A stretch of DNA of 64,000 nt, from positions 6,076,001-6,140,000 of the forward strand of contig NZ_CP133774.1 in the NCBI RefSeq assembly GCF_034344865.1, written 5' to 3'. Origin of the DNA: Pseudomonas sp. 10S4. Its GTDB lineage: Bacteria; Pseudomonadota; Gammaproteobacteria; Pseudomonadales; Pseudomonadaceae. Of this stretch, positions 9,329-18,598 are shown piece by piece (within the stretch, counting starts at the first letter, position 1; every line of letters begins with the position of its first letter). Under the pieces are notes generated by a model. The model saw only the letters and a program-made list of their open reading frames with translations. It searched no databases and had not been told where the DNA came from. The position numbers and the translations under genes are program-made.

Positions 9329-10513
9329 ATGCGCCAGCTTGCCCCTTACGCCTTGATCTACCTGCTGGCGATTGCCTGCGCCGCCGGGCTGGCGACCCAG
9401 AGTCAAGCCGCCGATGCGCCGTTGCAGGTGCAGATCGGCTACCTGGGTTATCGCCCCGATCCGGGGCCGCTGCTGTCCAATGTCATTCCCGAACCCACCG
9501 ATGCCGGGCTGCGCGGCGCCGAACTGGCGATCACCGACAGCAACAGCACCGGGCATTTTCTCAATCACAGCTACAGCCTGGTCAGCGCCAGCGTCGACAC
9601 TGCGGATGCGCTGATCGAAGCGGCCAAGGCCCAACACGAACAAGGCCTGCGTCTGTTTGTGGTGAATGCGCCGGTGGAAACCCTGCGCCGACTCAGCGCC
9701 GTGTTGCCCGACAGCTTGTTGTTCAACGCCGGCAGCCCGGATGACAGTTTGCGCACCACCGACTGCTTGCCGAACGTGCTGCACAGCCTGCCGAGCCGGG
9801 CGATGCTCGCCGATGCTTTGGCGCAATTTCTGGTGGTGCGCAAATGGCAACGAGCGCTGTTGATCGTCGGCCCGACCGCGGACGATCAAGCCTACGCCGC
9901 CGCCCTGCGCCGCGCCGCCAAACGCTTCGGCTTGAAACTGGTGGCGGAAAAAGCCTGGAGTTTCGACAACGATCAACGCCGCAGCGCCCAGGCCGACATG
10001 CCGCTGTTCACCCAGACCGCCGAGTACGACGTGGTGCTGGTGGCGGACGAACGCGGCGACTTTGGCGAATACGTGCCTTACCAGACCTGGTATCCACGCC
10101 CGGTCGCCGGCACCCAAGGCCTGACCCCGGTGGGCTGGCACAAAACCGTGGAAACCTACGGCGCCGCCCAGTTGCAGAAACGCTTCGAAGCCTTGGCCGG
10201 ACGCTGGATGAATGACCGGGATTTCGCCGCGTGGATGGCCGTGCGCAGCATCGCCAGTGCGGTGACCAAACTGCGCCAGGCCGACCCGATGGCCATCCGG
10301 GCACTTGAGATCAGCGATCAATTGCCGCTGGACGGTTTCAAGGGTCGCAAGCTCAGTTATCGGTCGTGGAACGGTCAGTTGCGCCAGCCGATCCCGATCG
10401 TCCAGCCCCGGGCGCTGGTCAGCACCTCGCCCCAGGACGGCTTCCTGCACCCGTTCAACGAAATGGACAGCCTGGGCTACGACAAGCCCGAAGTGACCTG
10501 CCGCTTTCCCTGA
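9329..10513 (+). CDS. ABC transporter substrate-binding protein of the PQQ alcohol-oxidation system
   Basis: A 394-residue periplasmic binding protein of the branched-chain amino acid type. The open frame runs upstream, but the ATG at 9329 has GGAG seven bases upstream and yields a proper signal peptide (MRQLAPYALIYLLAIACAAG, cleaved near QAADAP). It is the first gene of a forward operon: binding protein, YVTN propeller, ATPase, permease. The set accompanies PQQ alcohol dehydrogenases in pseudomonads; the substrate is unknown. Confidence 0.82.
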   Translation: MRQLAPYALIYLLAIACAAGLATQSQAADAPLQVQIGYLGYRPDPGPLLSNVIPEPTDAGLRGAELAITDSNSTGHFLNHSYSLVSASVDTADALIEAAKAQHEQGLRLFVVNAPVETLRRLSAVLPDSLLFNAGSPDDSLRTTDCLPNVLHSLPSRAMLADALAQFLVVRKWQRALLIVGPTADDQAYAAALRRAAKRFGLKLVAEKAWSFDNDQRRSAQADMPLFTQTAEYDVVLVADERGDFGEYVPYQTWYPRPVAGTQGLTPVGWHKTVETYGAAQLQKRFEALAGRWMNDRDFAAWMAVRSIASAVTKLRQADPMAIRALEISDQLPLDGFKGRKLSYRSWNGQLRQPIPIVQPRALVSTSPQDGFLHPFNEMDSLGYDKPEVTCRFP

Positions 10514-10552
10514 TTTTTCTTCCACGACAACCACAATAAAAAGGAATCCACC

Positions 10553-11512
10553 ATGCGCCGTACCCTGCTCTCATGCGCCCTGCTGCTTGCCGCCGGGCAC
10601 GCCGTGGCCAGCACCGCCTGGGTCTCCAACGAAAAGGACAACACGCTAAGCCTGATCGACATGCAGACCCTGCAAGTCACCGACACCTTGCCCGTCGGCC
10701 AGCGCCCGCGCGGTCTGTTGCTGTCCCACGACAGCAAGCTGTTGTACATCTGCGCCAGCGACTCGGACCGGGTCCAGGTGATGGACGTGGCCACGCGCAA
10801 GATCATCAAGGAGCTGCCGTCCGGCAAAGACCCTGAGCAATTCGCCCTGCACCCGAATAACCGTTGGCTGTACGTTTCCAACGAGGACGATGCGCTGGTG
10901 ACGGTGATCGACACCGAAACCTCCAAGGTGCTGAGCCAGATCAACGTCGGCGTCGAGCCCGAAGGCATGGCGGTCAGCCCGGATGGCAAGTGGGCGGTGA
11001 ACACCAGCGAAACCACCAACATGCTGCACTGGATCGACACCAGCACCCAGACCCTGGCCGACAGCACGTTGGTGGATCAGCGGCCACGGTTCGTCGAGTT
11101 CAACCACGACGGTACGCAGCTCTGGGCCTCAGCGGAAATCGGCGGCACGGTGACGATTCTTGACGTGGCGACCCGCAAGATCCTCAAGACCGTGAACTTC
11201 CAGATCAAGGGTGTGCACCCGGACAAGGTCCAGCCAGTCGGCATCAAGCTCAGCGCCGATGGCAAGTACGGGTTCGTCGCCCTCGGCCCGGCCAACCATG
11301 TGGCGGTGGTCGATGCCAAGACCTTTGAAGTGCTCGATTACCTGCTGGTGGGCCGACGCGTCTGGCAGATGTCATTCACCCCGGATCAGAAGCAATTGCT
11401 CGCCACCAACGGCGTCAGCGGTGATGTGTCGGTGATCGATGTCGACAGCCTCAAGGTCAGCAAATCGATCAAGGTCGGGCGCTATCCGTGGGGCGTGGTG
11501 GTCACGCCATGA
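10553..11512 (+). CDS. PQQ-catabolism-associated YVTN beta-propeller protein
   Basis: A 319-residue exported protein. The signal peptide MRRTLLSCALLLAAGHAVAS is followed by about seven YVTN-type repeats (LYVSNEDDALVTVIDT, LLATNGVSGDVSVIDV and similar). It is probably a periplasmic scaffold or binding protein of the alcohol-oxidation system. Its stop overlaps the ATPase start (ATGA), so the two are translationally coupled. The exact function is not known. Confidence 0.83.
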   Translation: MRRTLLSCALLLAAGHAVASTAWVSNEKDNTLSLIDMQTLQVTDTLPVGQRPRGLLLSHDSKLLYICASDSDRVQVMDVATRKIIKELPSGKDPEQFALHPNNRWLYVSNEDDALVTVIDTETSKVLSQINVGVEPEGMAVSPDGKWAVNTSETTNMLHWIDTSTQTLADSTLVDQRPRFVEFNHDGTQLWASAEIGGTVTILDVATRKILKTVNFQIKGVHPDKVQPVGIKLSADGKYGFVALGPANHVAVVDAKTFEVLDYLLVGRRVWQMSFTPDQKQLLATNGVSGDVSVIDVDSLKVSKSIKVGRYPWGVVVTP

Positions 11513-12240
11513 ACGCACTGGACGTCAGCGAGCTGAGCTTTGCTTATGGGGCGAAAGAGGCGTTGCGCCAGGTGAGTTTCAGCCTGGCGCCGGGTCGTTT
11601 TGCGGCGTTGCTGGGGCCGAACGGTGCAGGCAAATCGACGCTGATTGCCCTGCTGACCCGGCTCTACGATTTGCAGCGCGGGGACATCCGGGTTGGCGGC
11701 TGTTCGTTGCGCGATACCCCGCGCCCGGCACTCAAGCAATTGGGCGTGGTGTTTCAACAAAGCACCCTGGACCTGGACCTTAGCGTCGAGCAAAACTTGC
11801 GTTATCACGCCGCGCTGCACGGCCTGTCCCGGCGCCAGACGGGCCTTCGGGTCGAAGCCGAACTGGCGCGCCAGGCGCTGACCGAACGCCGTCGCGAAAA
11901 AGTGCGCGAACTCAATGGCGGCCATCGACGGCGGGTGGAAATCGCCCGAGCGTTGCTGCACGAACCGCGCCTGTTACTGCTGGATGAAGCCAGCGTCAGC
12001 CTCGACCCGGCCAGTCGCCTGGCGCTCAATCAACACATCCGCAGCCTGTGCCGCGAGCAAGGCATCAGCGTGCTCTGGACCACTCACCTGCTTGACGAAG
12101 TGCAGGCCAGCGACGACTTGTTGATCCTGCATCAAGGCCGGCTGGTGGCCAGCGGTCAAGCCGACGCCCTGAGCCTGGAACACGGCGGCGACCTCGGTTC
12201 AGTCTTCACTCGACTGACGACATCAGGAGCCGCCCGATGA
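11509..12240 (+). CDS. ABC transporter ATP-binding protein, PQQ alcohol-oxidation system
   Basis: A 243-residue cytoplasmic ATPase with Walker A GPNGAGKST, a Q-loop at VVFQQ, Walker B LLLLDEAS and the switch His in TTHLLDE. The signature motif is LNGGHRRR in place of LSGGQ, an unusual but readable variant. The ATG at 11509 overlaps the previous stop, and the gene overlaps the permease start by four bases. With the permease it resembles an ABC-2 type exporter. Confidence 0.86.
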   Translation: MNALDVSELSFAYGAKEALRQVSFSLAPGRFAALLGPNGAGKSTLIALLTRLYDLQRGDIRVGGCSLRDTPRPALKQLGVVFQQSTLDLDLSVEQNLRYHAALHGLSRRQTGLRVEAELARQALTERRREKVRELNGGHRRRVEIARALLHEPRLLLLDEASVSLDPASRLALNQHIRSLCREQGISVLWTTHLLDEVQASDDLLILHQGRLVASGQADALSLEHGGDLGSVFTRLTTSGAAR

Positions 12241-13028
12241 ATGCTTACTGGCAGTGTTTCAACGGCATCGTATTGCGCGAATGGCTACGCTTTGTGTTGC
12301 AGCGCACGCGGTTTCTGAGTGCGCTGGTGCGGCCGCTGTTGTGGCTGCTGGTGTTCGCAGCCGGGTTTCGCGCGGCACTGGGCATCGCGATCATCGAGCC
12401 TTACGACACCTACATTCCGTATGAGGTGTACATCATCCCGGGACTGGCCTGCATGATCCTGCTGTTCAATGGCATGCAAGGTTCACTGTCGATGGTTTAC
12501 GACCGGGAGATGGGCAGCATGCGCGTGCTGCTGACCAGTCCCCTGCCCCGGACGTTTTTGCTGTGCAGCAAACTGCTGGCGACGTCGCTGATTTCGCTGT
12601 TGCAGGTGTATGCCTTTTTGGCGATTGCCTGGGTCTACGGCGTGCAACCTCCCGCCCTGGGCCTGGTGATCGCGTTGCCGGCGTTGTTGCTGGTGGCGTT
12701 GATGCTCAGCGCGTTGGGGCTGTTGCTGTCGAATGCGATCCGCCAGTTAGAGAACTTTGCCGGGGTGATGAATTTCGTGATCTTCCCGCTGTTCTTCCTG
12801 TCGTCGGCGCTGTATCCGCTGTGGAAAATGCGCGAGTCCAGTGAATGGTTGTATTGGCTGTGTGCGTTGAATCCATTCACCCACGCGGTGGAGTTGGTAC
12901 GGTTTGCCCTGTATGAACGCTTCAACCCGTTGGCGCTGGCGGTGTGCGTGGGGTTGACGCTGGTGTTCGTGCTGCTTGCGGTACTCACCTTCAACCCGCA
13001 GCATGCCGCCCTGCGCAAGGCTGGCTAA
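12237..13028 (+). CDS. pedC: ABC-2 type permease, PQQ alcohol-oxidation system
   Basis: A 263-residue inner-membrane protein with about six hydrophobic segments, beginning MNAYWQCFNGIVLREWLRF. It is the last gene of the four-gene ABC operon. Homologues are annotated as the permease (PedC) of a system linked to phenylethanol and alcohol oxidation. Direction and cargo of transport are not established. Confidence 0.82.
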   Translation: MNAYWQCFNGIVLREWLRFVLQRTRFLSALVRPLLWLLVFAAGFRAALGIAIIEPYDTYIPYEVYIIPGLACMILLFNGMQGSLSMVYDREMGSMRVLLTSPLPRTFLLCSKLLATSLISLLQVYAFLAIAWVYGVQPPALGLVIALPALLLVALMLSALGLLLSNAIRQLENFAGVMNFVIFPLFFLSSALYPLWKMRESSEWLYWLCALNPFTHAVELVRFALYERFNPLALAVCVGLTLVFVLLAVLTFNPQHAALRKAG

Positions 13029-13040
13029 CAACACAAGTCC

Positions 13041-13134
13041 CCTGTGGGAGCGAGCTTGCTCGCGATAGCGGTGTATCAGTCAACATCAATGTTGAATGTG
13101 AGGGCCTCATCGCGAGCAAGCTCGCTCCCACATA
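13041..13134. repeat. REPIN
   Basis: Inverted GTGGGAGCGAGCTTGCTCGC cores about 45 bases apart, directly after the ABC operon. Confidence 0.88.
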
Positions 13135-13164
13135 AGGCGCCTGCCAATCAGGTGGAAATTACTA

Positions 13165-13176
13165 CTTTAGTACTGG
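13165..13176. promoter_or_regulatory. Candidate ped regulator box upstream of the CW-motif gene
   Basis: CTTTAGTACTGG lies 78 bases upstream of the gene at 13255 and matches the ped motif CYTTRGTACYGG. Confidence 0.42.
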
Positions 13177-13254
13177 TTTACCTGTCTATCGTCGCATTCC
13201 AATCGCACCGGGACTGGCATGTAATGGGTTCATAACGATAAGGATTGAACCCCC

Positions 13255-13812
13255 ATGCCGCGTGCCCGACGTCGTCTGCTGCGCCCTTGCCTCACCGCCC
13301 TGTCCCTCAGCCTGCTGCTGAGTACCGCGCACGCCGACACCCCGCTATTCTCCGCCGACGGCTACCGCATTGGCTTGTACCGCAGCCCGACACCGAATCA
13401 GCTGCAAGGCGCGACCATCATCGACACGCCGGCCCTGCAAACCCTGCTCAGTCAAACCCCGCGTCCGGTGCTGATCGACGTCTACCGTCGCCAATGGCTG
13501 CAAGGGCGTTTCATCGAAGACCAGCCTCATGAAAACCTGCCCGGCAGCCACTGGCTGGCCAATACCGGTGACGGCGACCTGACACCTGACTGGCAAGCCT
13601 GGTTTGCGCGTAATCTGGACAAATTCACCGACGGCGATCCGCAGCAACCGCTGGTCTTCTACTGCCGCGCCGATTGCTGGTTGAGCTGGAACGCGGTAAA
13701 ACGCGCCGCCGCCATGGGCTATAAGTCTGTGTATTGGTATCGCGATGGCCTGGATGCCTGGCAAGCGGCGAACCTGCCCGTTGCGGCCGCCCAGCCCGAG
13801 CCCTTTCCCTGA
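13255..13812 (+). CDS. PQQ-catabolism-associated cysteine-tryptophan motif protein (rhodanese-like)
   Basis: A 185-residue exported protein with a signal peptide to about residue 27 (STAHA-DTP) and a rhodanese-like fold. The active-site-like stretch is FYCRADCWLSWNA, with two cysteines three residues apart and a following Trp. The family is found only with PQQ alcohol-oxidation clusters. It may supply a thiol or sulfur function, perhaps with the SoxYZ-like carrier, but that is inference. It lies 56 bases ahead of the response regulator gene. Confidence 0.8.
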   Translation: MPRARRRLLRPCLTALSLSLLLSTAHADTPLFSADGYRIGLYRSPTPNQLQGATIIDTPALQTLLSQTPRPVLIDVYRRQWLQGRFIEDQPHENLPGSHWLANTGDGDLTPDWQAWFARNLDKFTDGDPQQPLVFYCRADCWLSWNAVKRAAAMGYKSVYWYRDGLDAWQAANLPVAAAQPEPFP

Positions 13813-13868
13813 CTGAACACTTGCACGTTGTTGCCCCACCCAAAAACACAATAATGAGGTGAAAGGCT

Positions 13869-14534
13869 ATGTACAAAATTCTGATTGCCGACGATCACCC
13901 GCTGTTTCGCGAAGCCATTCATAACGTCATCAGCGACGGTTTCCCCGGCAGCGAAGTGATGGAAACGGCCGACCTGGACAGCGCCCTGTTGCTGACCCGG
14001 GAACACGACGACCTGGACTTGATCCTGCTGGACCTGAACATGCCCGGCATGCACGGCCTCAACGGCCTGATCAACCTGCGCAACGAGGCGCCGACCATTC
14101 CGGTGGTGATCGTCTCGGCCGAGCAGGACAAGCAGATCGTGCTACAAGCCATCACCTACGGCGCGGTGGGGTTCATCACCAAATCTTCACCACGGTTGCA
14201 GATGACCGAGGCCATTCAGCAGATTCTCAACGGCAATGTGTATTTGCCGCCAGACATCATCCGCACGCAAAAACCCGGCACCCACCGGCGGATGAACGAC
14301 AACCCGAGCTTTGCGCCGGAACTGCTCCAGGCCCTGACCCGCAAGCAGTTGCTGGTGCTTGAACGCATGACCAAGGGCGAGTCGAACAAGCAGATTGCCT
14401 ACACTCTGGAAATCGCCGAAACCACAGTCAAGGCCCACGTCTCGGCGATCCTGCGCAAACTCAATGTGCACAACCGGGTGCAGGCGATATTGAGTGCCGG
14501 GGATATTGATTTTGGGTCTTATCTGCGGCGCTGA
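13869..14534 (+). CDS. agmR: LuxR-family response regulator AgmR/ErbR/PedR1
   Basis: A 221-residue regulator with a receiver domain (Asp8, Asp9, phospho-acceptor Asp55 in [10 protein letters not shown], Lys in TKSS) and a C-terminal LuxR HTH (about residues 150-215, including [21 protein letters not shown]). Homologues activate quinoprotein alcohol dehydrogenase, cytochrome c550 and related genes. The location between the ped genes and a hybrid kinase fits that role. An AGGTGAAAGG stretch serves as ribosome-binding site. Confidence 0.88.
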   Translation: MYKILIADDHPLFREAIHNVISDGFPGSEVMETADLDSALLLTREHDDLDLILLDLNMPGMHGLNGLINLRNEAPTIPVVIVSAEQDKQIVLQAITYGAVGFITKSSPRLQMTEAIQQILNGNVYLPPDIIRTQKPGTHRRMNDNPSFAPELLQALTRKQLLVLERMTKGESNKQIAYTLEIAETTVKAHVSAILRKLNVHNRVQAILSAGDIDFGSYLRR

Positions 14535-14539
14535 AGCCC

Positions 14540-14658
14540 CTGTGGCGAGGGGCTTGCCCCGTTCGGCTGCGAAGCAGTCGTAAACCAGCGACTCGATATG
14601 TCTGAGGATTACTGGGGCCGCTTCGCGACCCAACGGGGGCAAGCCCCCTCGCCACAGG
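14540..14658. repeat. Long palindromic REP-type repeat
   Basis: Inverted TGTGGCGAGGGGCTTGCCCC modules with internal GCTGCGAAGCAGTC and GGCCGCTTCGCGACC stems, between convergent agmR and the kinase gene. Confidence 0.86.
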
Positions 14659-14676
14659 TCCAGTGTCTGACTCAGG

Positions 14677-17313
14677 TTAGCGGGATGGGCCGAGCAAATG
14701 ACTCATCGCTGTCTTGAGCTTCATCGGCCGCACTGGCTTATGCATCAGGGTGTGCCCCAACTCACGGATTTGCAGCTTGAGTTCGTTGCTGTAGTTGGCA
14801 GTGATCATCATCGCCGGGATGGCCGAGCCGCGCCGGGCGTTGATCCGGGCCACGGCATCGACGCCGTTCTGGTCATCGTCCAGGTGATAGTCGGCAATCA
14901 GCAAGTCAGCTTCTTCGTGATAGTTGTCGACCTGCCGCGCCAGGTCCTGCTCCGACAGCGCCGTCACCACCAGACAACCCCAGCCTTCCAGCAACGTGCG
15001 CATCCCCGCGCAAATCGCCGCATCGTTGTCCAGCACCCACACCCGCGCGCCACGCAGGCGTTCAAGCATCGGCTCGCTCATCAATAAACTCGGCAACGCC
15101 TTCGGCGCCGTGGCGCTGAGCGGCACTTCGACGGAAAACATCGAGCCCTTGCCCGGCCACGACCGCACGTAAACCCGGTGCCCGAGAATCCCGGCGATTT
15201 TCTCGACAATCGCCAGGCCCAGACCCAACCCGCGGTCCTGATCCGGACGCTGCACATCGCCGCGCTTGAACTCCTGAAAAATCTCCTCCAACCGGTTTTC
15301 GGCAATGCCCATGCCGCTGTCCCAGACTTCAATCGACAAGCGCTGATGGTGTCGCCGGCAACCGAGCACCACGCGACCGCTGTAGGTGTAGCGAATCGCG
15401 TTGCTCAGCAGATTGCGCAGGATCCGCGCCAGCAACTGAATGTCGCTGCGCACCAACGCCGAACAGGGAATGAAATGCAGCTCAAGTCCTTCACTGCGCG
15501 CCACTTGGGTGTATTCGGCGGCGAGGTTTTCCAGCAATTCACTCAGGGCGAATGGCGCAATGTCGGCCTTGATCACCCCGGCATCGAGTTTGGAAATGTC
15601 CACCAAGGTGCCCAACAGATTTTCCACGTCTTCCAGGGAATTACTGACATTGCGCACCAGAATCGCGTTGGCCACCGGCTCCCGGCGTTCCAGCAAGGCG
15701 CTGGTAAACAGCCGCGCGGCGTTCAACGGTTGCAGCAAATCGTGGCTGACGGCGGCGAGAAACTTGGTCTTCGACAGGTTGGCCTGCTCGGCTTCAAGCT
15801 TGGCTTCGCGCAGGCGTGATTCCGCTCGACGACGCTCATCAATCTCGCGCAATAACTGGTCGTTGAGGGCGGTCAGTTCTGCCGTGCGTTCGCGCACCCG
15901 CAGCTCAAGGTTTTGATAAGCCTGGTGCAAGGCCTCGGCGGTACGGCGGCGTTCGGTGATGTCGCGGATCAAGACGAAAATCCCCACCACTTCCCCGGTG
16001 GCCAGGCGATTGGGCACGTAGGAACGCAACATATAACGCTCCTGATTGTTGATGTTGGTTTCGGCAACCTCGAACGTCACGCTCTCACCGGCCAAAGCCC
16101 TGCCGACATAGGCTTCCAGGCGCTGGTAATGCTGTTCGCTGTGGACTTCGCGCAGGCTCTGCCCGAGCATCACGCCCCGGGGCCAGCAGTACCACTCTTC
16201 GTAGACTTTGTTGGTGAACTCGTAGACCAGATCGGCGTTCAGGTAGGCGATCAGCGCCGGCACATGGTCGGTGATCAGGCGAATCCAGCGTTCGCTTTCG
16301 CTGAGTGCCTCGGCGTGCTGGTAGCGTTCGGTGATGTCGGTGAAGGTGTTGACGAAACCGCCGGTGGGCAGCGGATGGGTGCGGATTTCCAGGACCCGGC
16401 CATCGTAAAGGCGTTGTTCGCATTCCTGCACTGGCCGTCCGTTGCTGTCGCGACTGGCCGGTGTCAACAGGTTCAGTTCACTGTCGGCGATCACTTCGGC
16501 GAACGGTCGATGGGCCGCCACCGGCGCCAGGCCGCTGAGTTCAAGGAAACGCCGGTTCCACAGTTCAAGGATGCCTTCGGCGCTGACCATCGCCACACCT
16601 TGAGACAGGTTGTCGACGGCCCGTTGCAGCAAGTGGGACTTCTGCGCCACGGCTTGCTCGCGGCGCACGGTTTCGCTGAGTTTGACGTCGGTGATGTCGG
16701 TGAACAGGATCACCCGCCCACCTTCCTGGGTCGGCCGTTCGCTGACTTGCAGCCAGCGACCATTTTGCAGGCGATACAACAGATTTTGATCGGCATGACC
16801 GCGAGGTTCTTCAGTGAACAACCCGGTGGCCGTCATCAGGCGCTTGACCTCCGCCAGGTGCATGCCGGCGATGATCCGCACCCGGCTGTTGCCCCAAAAG
16901 GACTTGAAGCGGCTGTTGAACAGCACGATCCGCTGGTTTTCGTCGAACAGCACGAAGGCGTCGGAAATGCTCTCGATGGCATCGATCAAATGTTGATGTG
17001 CCGTTTCGGCCCGCAGCCGTGCGTCGCTGAGCAAGTGATTGCCGGCCTTGAGCTCGGCCATGGCCAGGTTCAAGGCGTCGGTGCGCTCGCGGACCTGCTC
17101 GGCCAACACCACCGAATGCTGGAACGCCGCATAGGGATCGTTGCCTCGGGTGATGCCGGATTCGATGCGTTCGATCAGCGCGCCATTGATGCGCTGCAAT
17201 TTGTAGTTGTCACGCTGCAGGCTGGCGATCTGCGCCTGAAGCTCAACGGTGCCCAGGGGAACGGCCTCGGGAAATGGCAACCCCGGTGAAGGTCTGGTTG
17301 ATGTGCATGCCAT
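14677..17313 (-). CDS. PAS-containing hybrid sensor histidine kinase (ErcS'/NahK-like)
   Basis: An 878-residue kinase. Order: N-terminal coiled coil (about 20-120), three PAS-type domains (about 120-460), a second coiled coil, HisKA with SHDLLQPLNAARL (His near 521), HATPase (GLGLGLAIVEK) and a C-terminal receiver (LIADYHLDDD). No membrane segment is seen. The ATG at 17313 has GGAGA eight bases upstream. It lies 71 bases inside the FIST gene, so the two are coupled. The FIST-kinase pair next to an agmR-type regulator matches the arrangement around P. aeruginosa ercS' and erbR, so it probably regulates alcohol oxidation. Confidence 0.87.
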   Translation of the reverse strand: MACTSTRPSPGLPFPEAVPLGTVELQAQIASLQRDNYKLQRINGALIERIESGITRGNDPYAAFQHSVVLAEQVRERTDALNLAMAELKAGNHLLSDARLRAETAHQHLIDAIESISDAFVLFDENQRIVLFNSRFKSFWGNSRVRIIAGMHLAEVKRLMTATGLFTEEPRGHADQNLLYRLQNGRWLQVSERPTQEGGRVILFTDITDVKLSETVRREQAVAQKSHLLQRAVDNLSQGVAMVSAEGILELWNRRFLELSGLAPVAAHRPFAEVIADSELNLLTPASRDSNGRPVQECEQRLYDGRVLEIRTHPLPTGGFVNTFTDITERYQHAEALSESERWIRLITDHVPALIAYLNADLVYEFTNKVYEEWYCWPRGVMLGQSLREVHSEQHYQRLEAYVGRALAGESVTFEVAETNINNQERYMLRSYVPNRLATGEVVGIFVLIRDITERRRTAEALHQAYQNLELRVRERTAELTALNDQLLREIDERRRAESRLREAKLEAEQANLSKTKFLAAVSHDLLQPLNAARLFTSALLERREPVANAILVRNVSNSLEDVENLLGTLVDISKLDAGVIKADIAPFALSELLENLAAEYTQVARSEGLELHFIPCSALVRSDIQLLARILRNLLSNAIRYTYSGRVVLGCRRHHQRLSIEVWDSGMGIAENRLEEIFQEFKRGDVQRPDQDRGLGLGLAIVEKIAGILGHRVYVRSWPGKGSMFSVEVPLSATAPKALPSLLMSEPMLERLRGARVWVLDNDAAICAGMRTLLEGWGCLVVTALSEQDLARQVDNYHEEADLLIADYHLDDDQNGVDAVARINARRGSAIPAMMITANYSNELKLQIRELGHTLMHKPVRPMKLKTAMSHLLGPSR

Positions 17314-18406
17314 TGAACTGTTCTCCGTAGGTGTTGAAACCCATCACCCGATGCTCACGCAAAAACGCCCCGATCGGCTCCAGGCTGCCGCGGTCTTCCA
17401 GTTCCAGGCGCCTGAGAAAGCAATCGCAGCCGATGGTCAGCAGCAGGTCGCCGAGGCGGTCCTCCAAACCTTCGAACAGTGCTTGCAGGTTCGGCAGCAT
17501 CGGGCCGGGCGTCATGGCGGTGAGGACGATGCCGTTTTCCACGGCGCAGTAGAAACTCAGGCTCAGGTCCGGATGAGCCTGCTGGATGGCGCGCACGTAA
17601 TACTGTTCGTTGATTCGCACCGCCAACGGGTGCGCGGCGAAAGTCCGGTGATCAAGCTCGGCCACTGGCACCCCAATGTGGCGGGCGTACTCCTCGGCGG
17701 CGGGCTCGGCGTTCAGTTCAAAGACCCGCCGCGACGCGCTATCAGCGCCGGTGACCACCAGTTTTTCCTCGCGGGGCAAGATGTGGTGCGTGGTGAACAC
17801 CTCAAAGTCGAGCCAGGTGTTGACCAGCACCACCACCGCCGCGCCGCTGTGGAACTCGCCGCCGAAATACACGTGGGTGTGGGTCAGGTAGTTGTCATCG
17901 CCGGCGGAACCGCCGAAATGCGGAATGTCGCCCAAGGCCGCACTCAATGCGGCGAGGACCATTTCCTCACGGCTAGACAGGCCATCGAGCAGGGTCAGGG
18001 CAAAGCTGTTGCCCTTGATCGGCGCCAGGGTGTTGCTGCGACAGCCGCTCACCAGTCGTTCGACCATTTGCTGGGCGTCGATCAGGCTAAAGCGCTCCAT
18101 TTCGTCGATCAGTTCGATGGCGATGGAGAAATGCCGATGATCGAAACCTACCGCCGTCACGCAGTTGCGGCCGTAACCTTGCGGGGTGATCTCCCCGGCG
18201 CTGGTGCAACCCACCAGGCGAATCCCGCCGAAGCTCTGCTGCAAGGCCTGGCCCAGCGCCTGCAAGTCGTACTCGGCGGAACAGAAAAACAGCACAAAGC
18301 CCAGATGCGGATGCAACAGCTGTCGCGCCAACTCCTGGGCCGCCTGCTGGGCATCGGTGGCCTGGGACATCGCACTGACCACACCTTCACTCTGGACCTG
18401 CTGCAT
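17243..18406 (-). CDS. FIST-domain sensory protein
   Basis: A 387-residue cytoplasmic protein with FIST-N and FIST-C domains (GGIRLVGCTSAGEITPQGYG, HFGGSAGDDN and CLRR-type C-terminal motifs). FIST domains are proposed small-ligand sensors that feed histidine kinases. The 3' end overlaps the kinase gene by 71 bases. Together the two probably make one sensory unit. Confidence 0.86.
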   Translation of the reverse strand: MQQVQSEGVVSAMSQATDAQQAAQELARQLLHPHLGFVLFFCSAEYDLQALGQALQQSFGGIRLVGCTSAGEITPQGYGRNCVTAVGFDHRHFSIAIELIDEMERFSLIDAQQMVERLVSGCRSNTLAPIKGNSFALTLLDGLSSREEMVLAALSAALGDIPHFGGSAGDDNYLTHTHVYFGGEFHSGAAVVVLVNTWLDFEVFTTHHILPREEKLVVTGADSASRRVFELNAEPAAEEYARHIGVPVAELDHRTFAAHPLAVRINEQYYVRAIQQAHPDLSLSFYCAVENGIVLTAMTPGPMLPNLQALFEGLEDRLGDLLLTIGCDCFLRRLELEDRGSLEPIGAFLREHRVMGFNTYGEQFNGMHINQTFTGVAISRGRSPGHR

Positions 18407-18543
18407 CGTCGCCTCCCGCAGGTGCGCATGTATGAGGTGCGAGTGTACGAAGCCTGCGGGCCGGGACGTATGCTACTTGGGTAGCGGTCAGACGCTTCGA
18501 TGGGATGAGAGTGGTTGTGCAGGATGCACCAGACACCACAATT

Positions 18544-18575
18544 CCAATGTGGGAGCGGGCTTGCTCCCACATTGG
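18544..18575. repeat. Compact REP palindrome
   Basis: A perfect hairpin with 13-base arms (CCAATGTGGGAGC and complement) and a six-base loop. It is a collapsed form of the REP element. Confidence 0.85.
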
Positions 18576-18598
18576 ATGTGCGTTTTATTGGCTACCGG

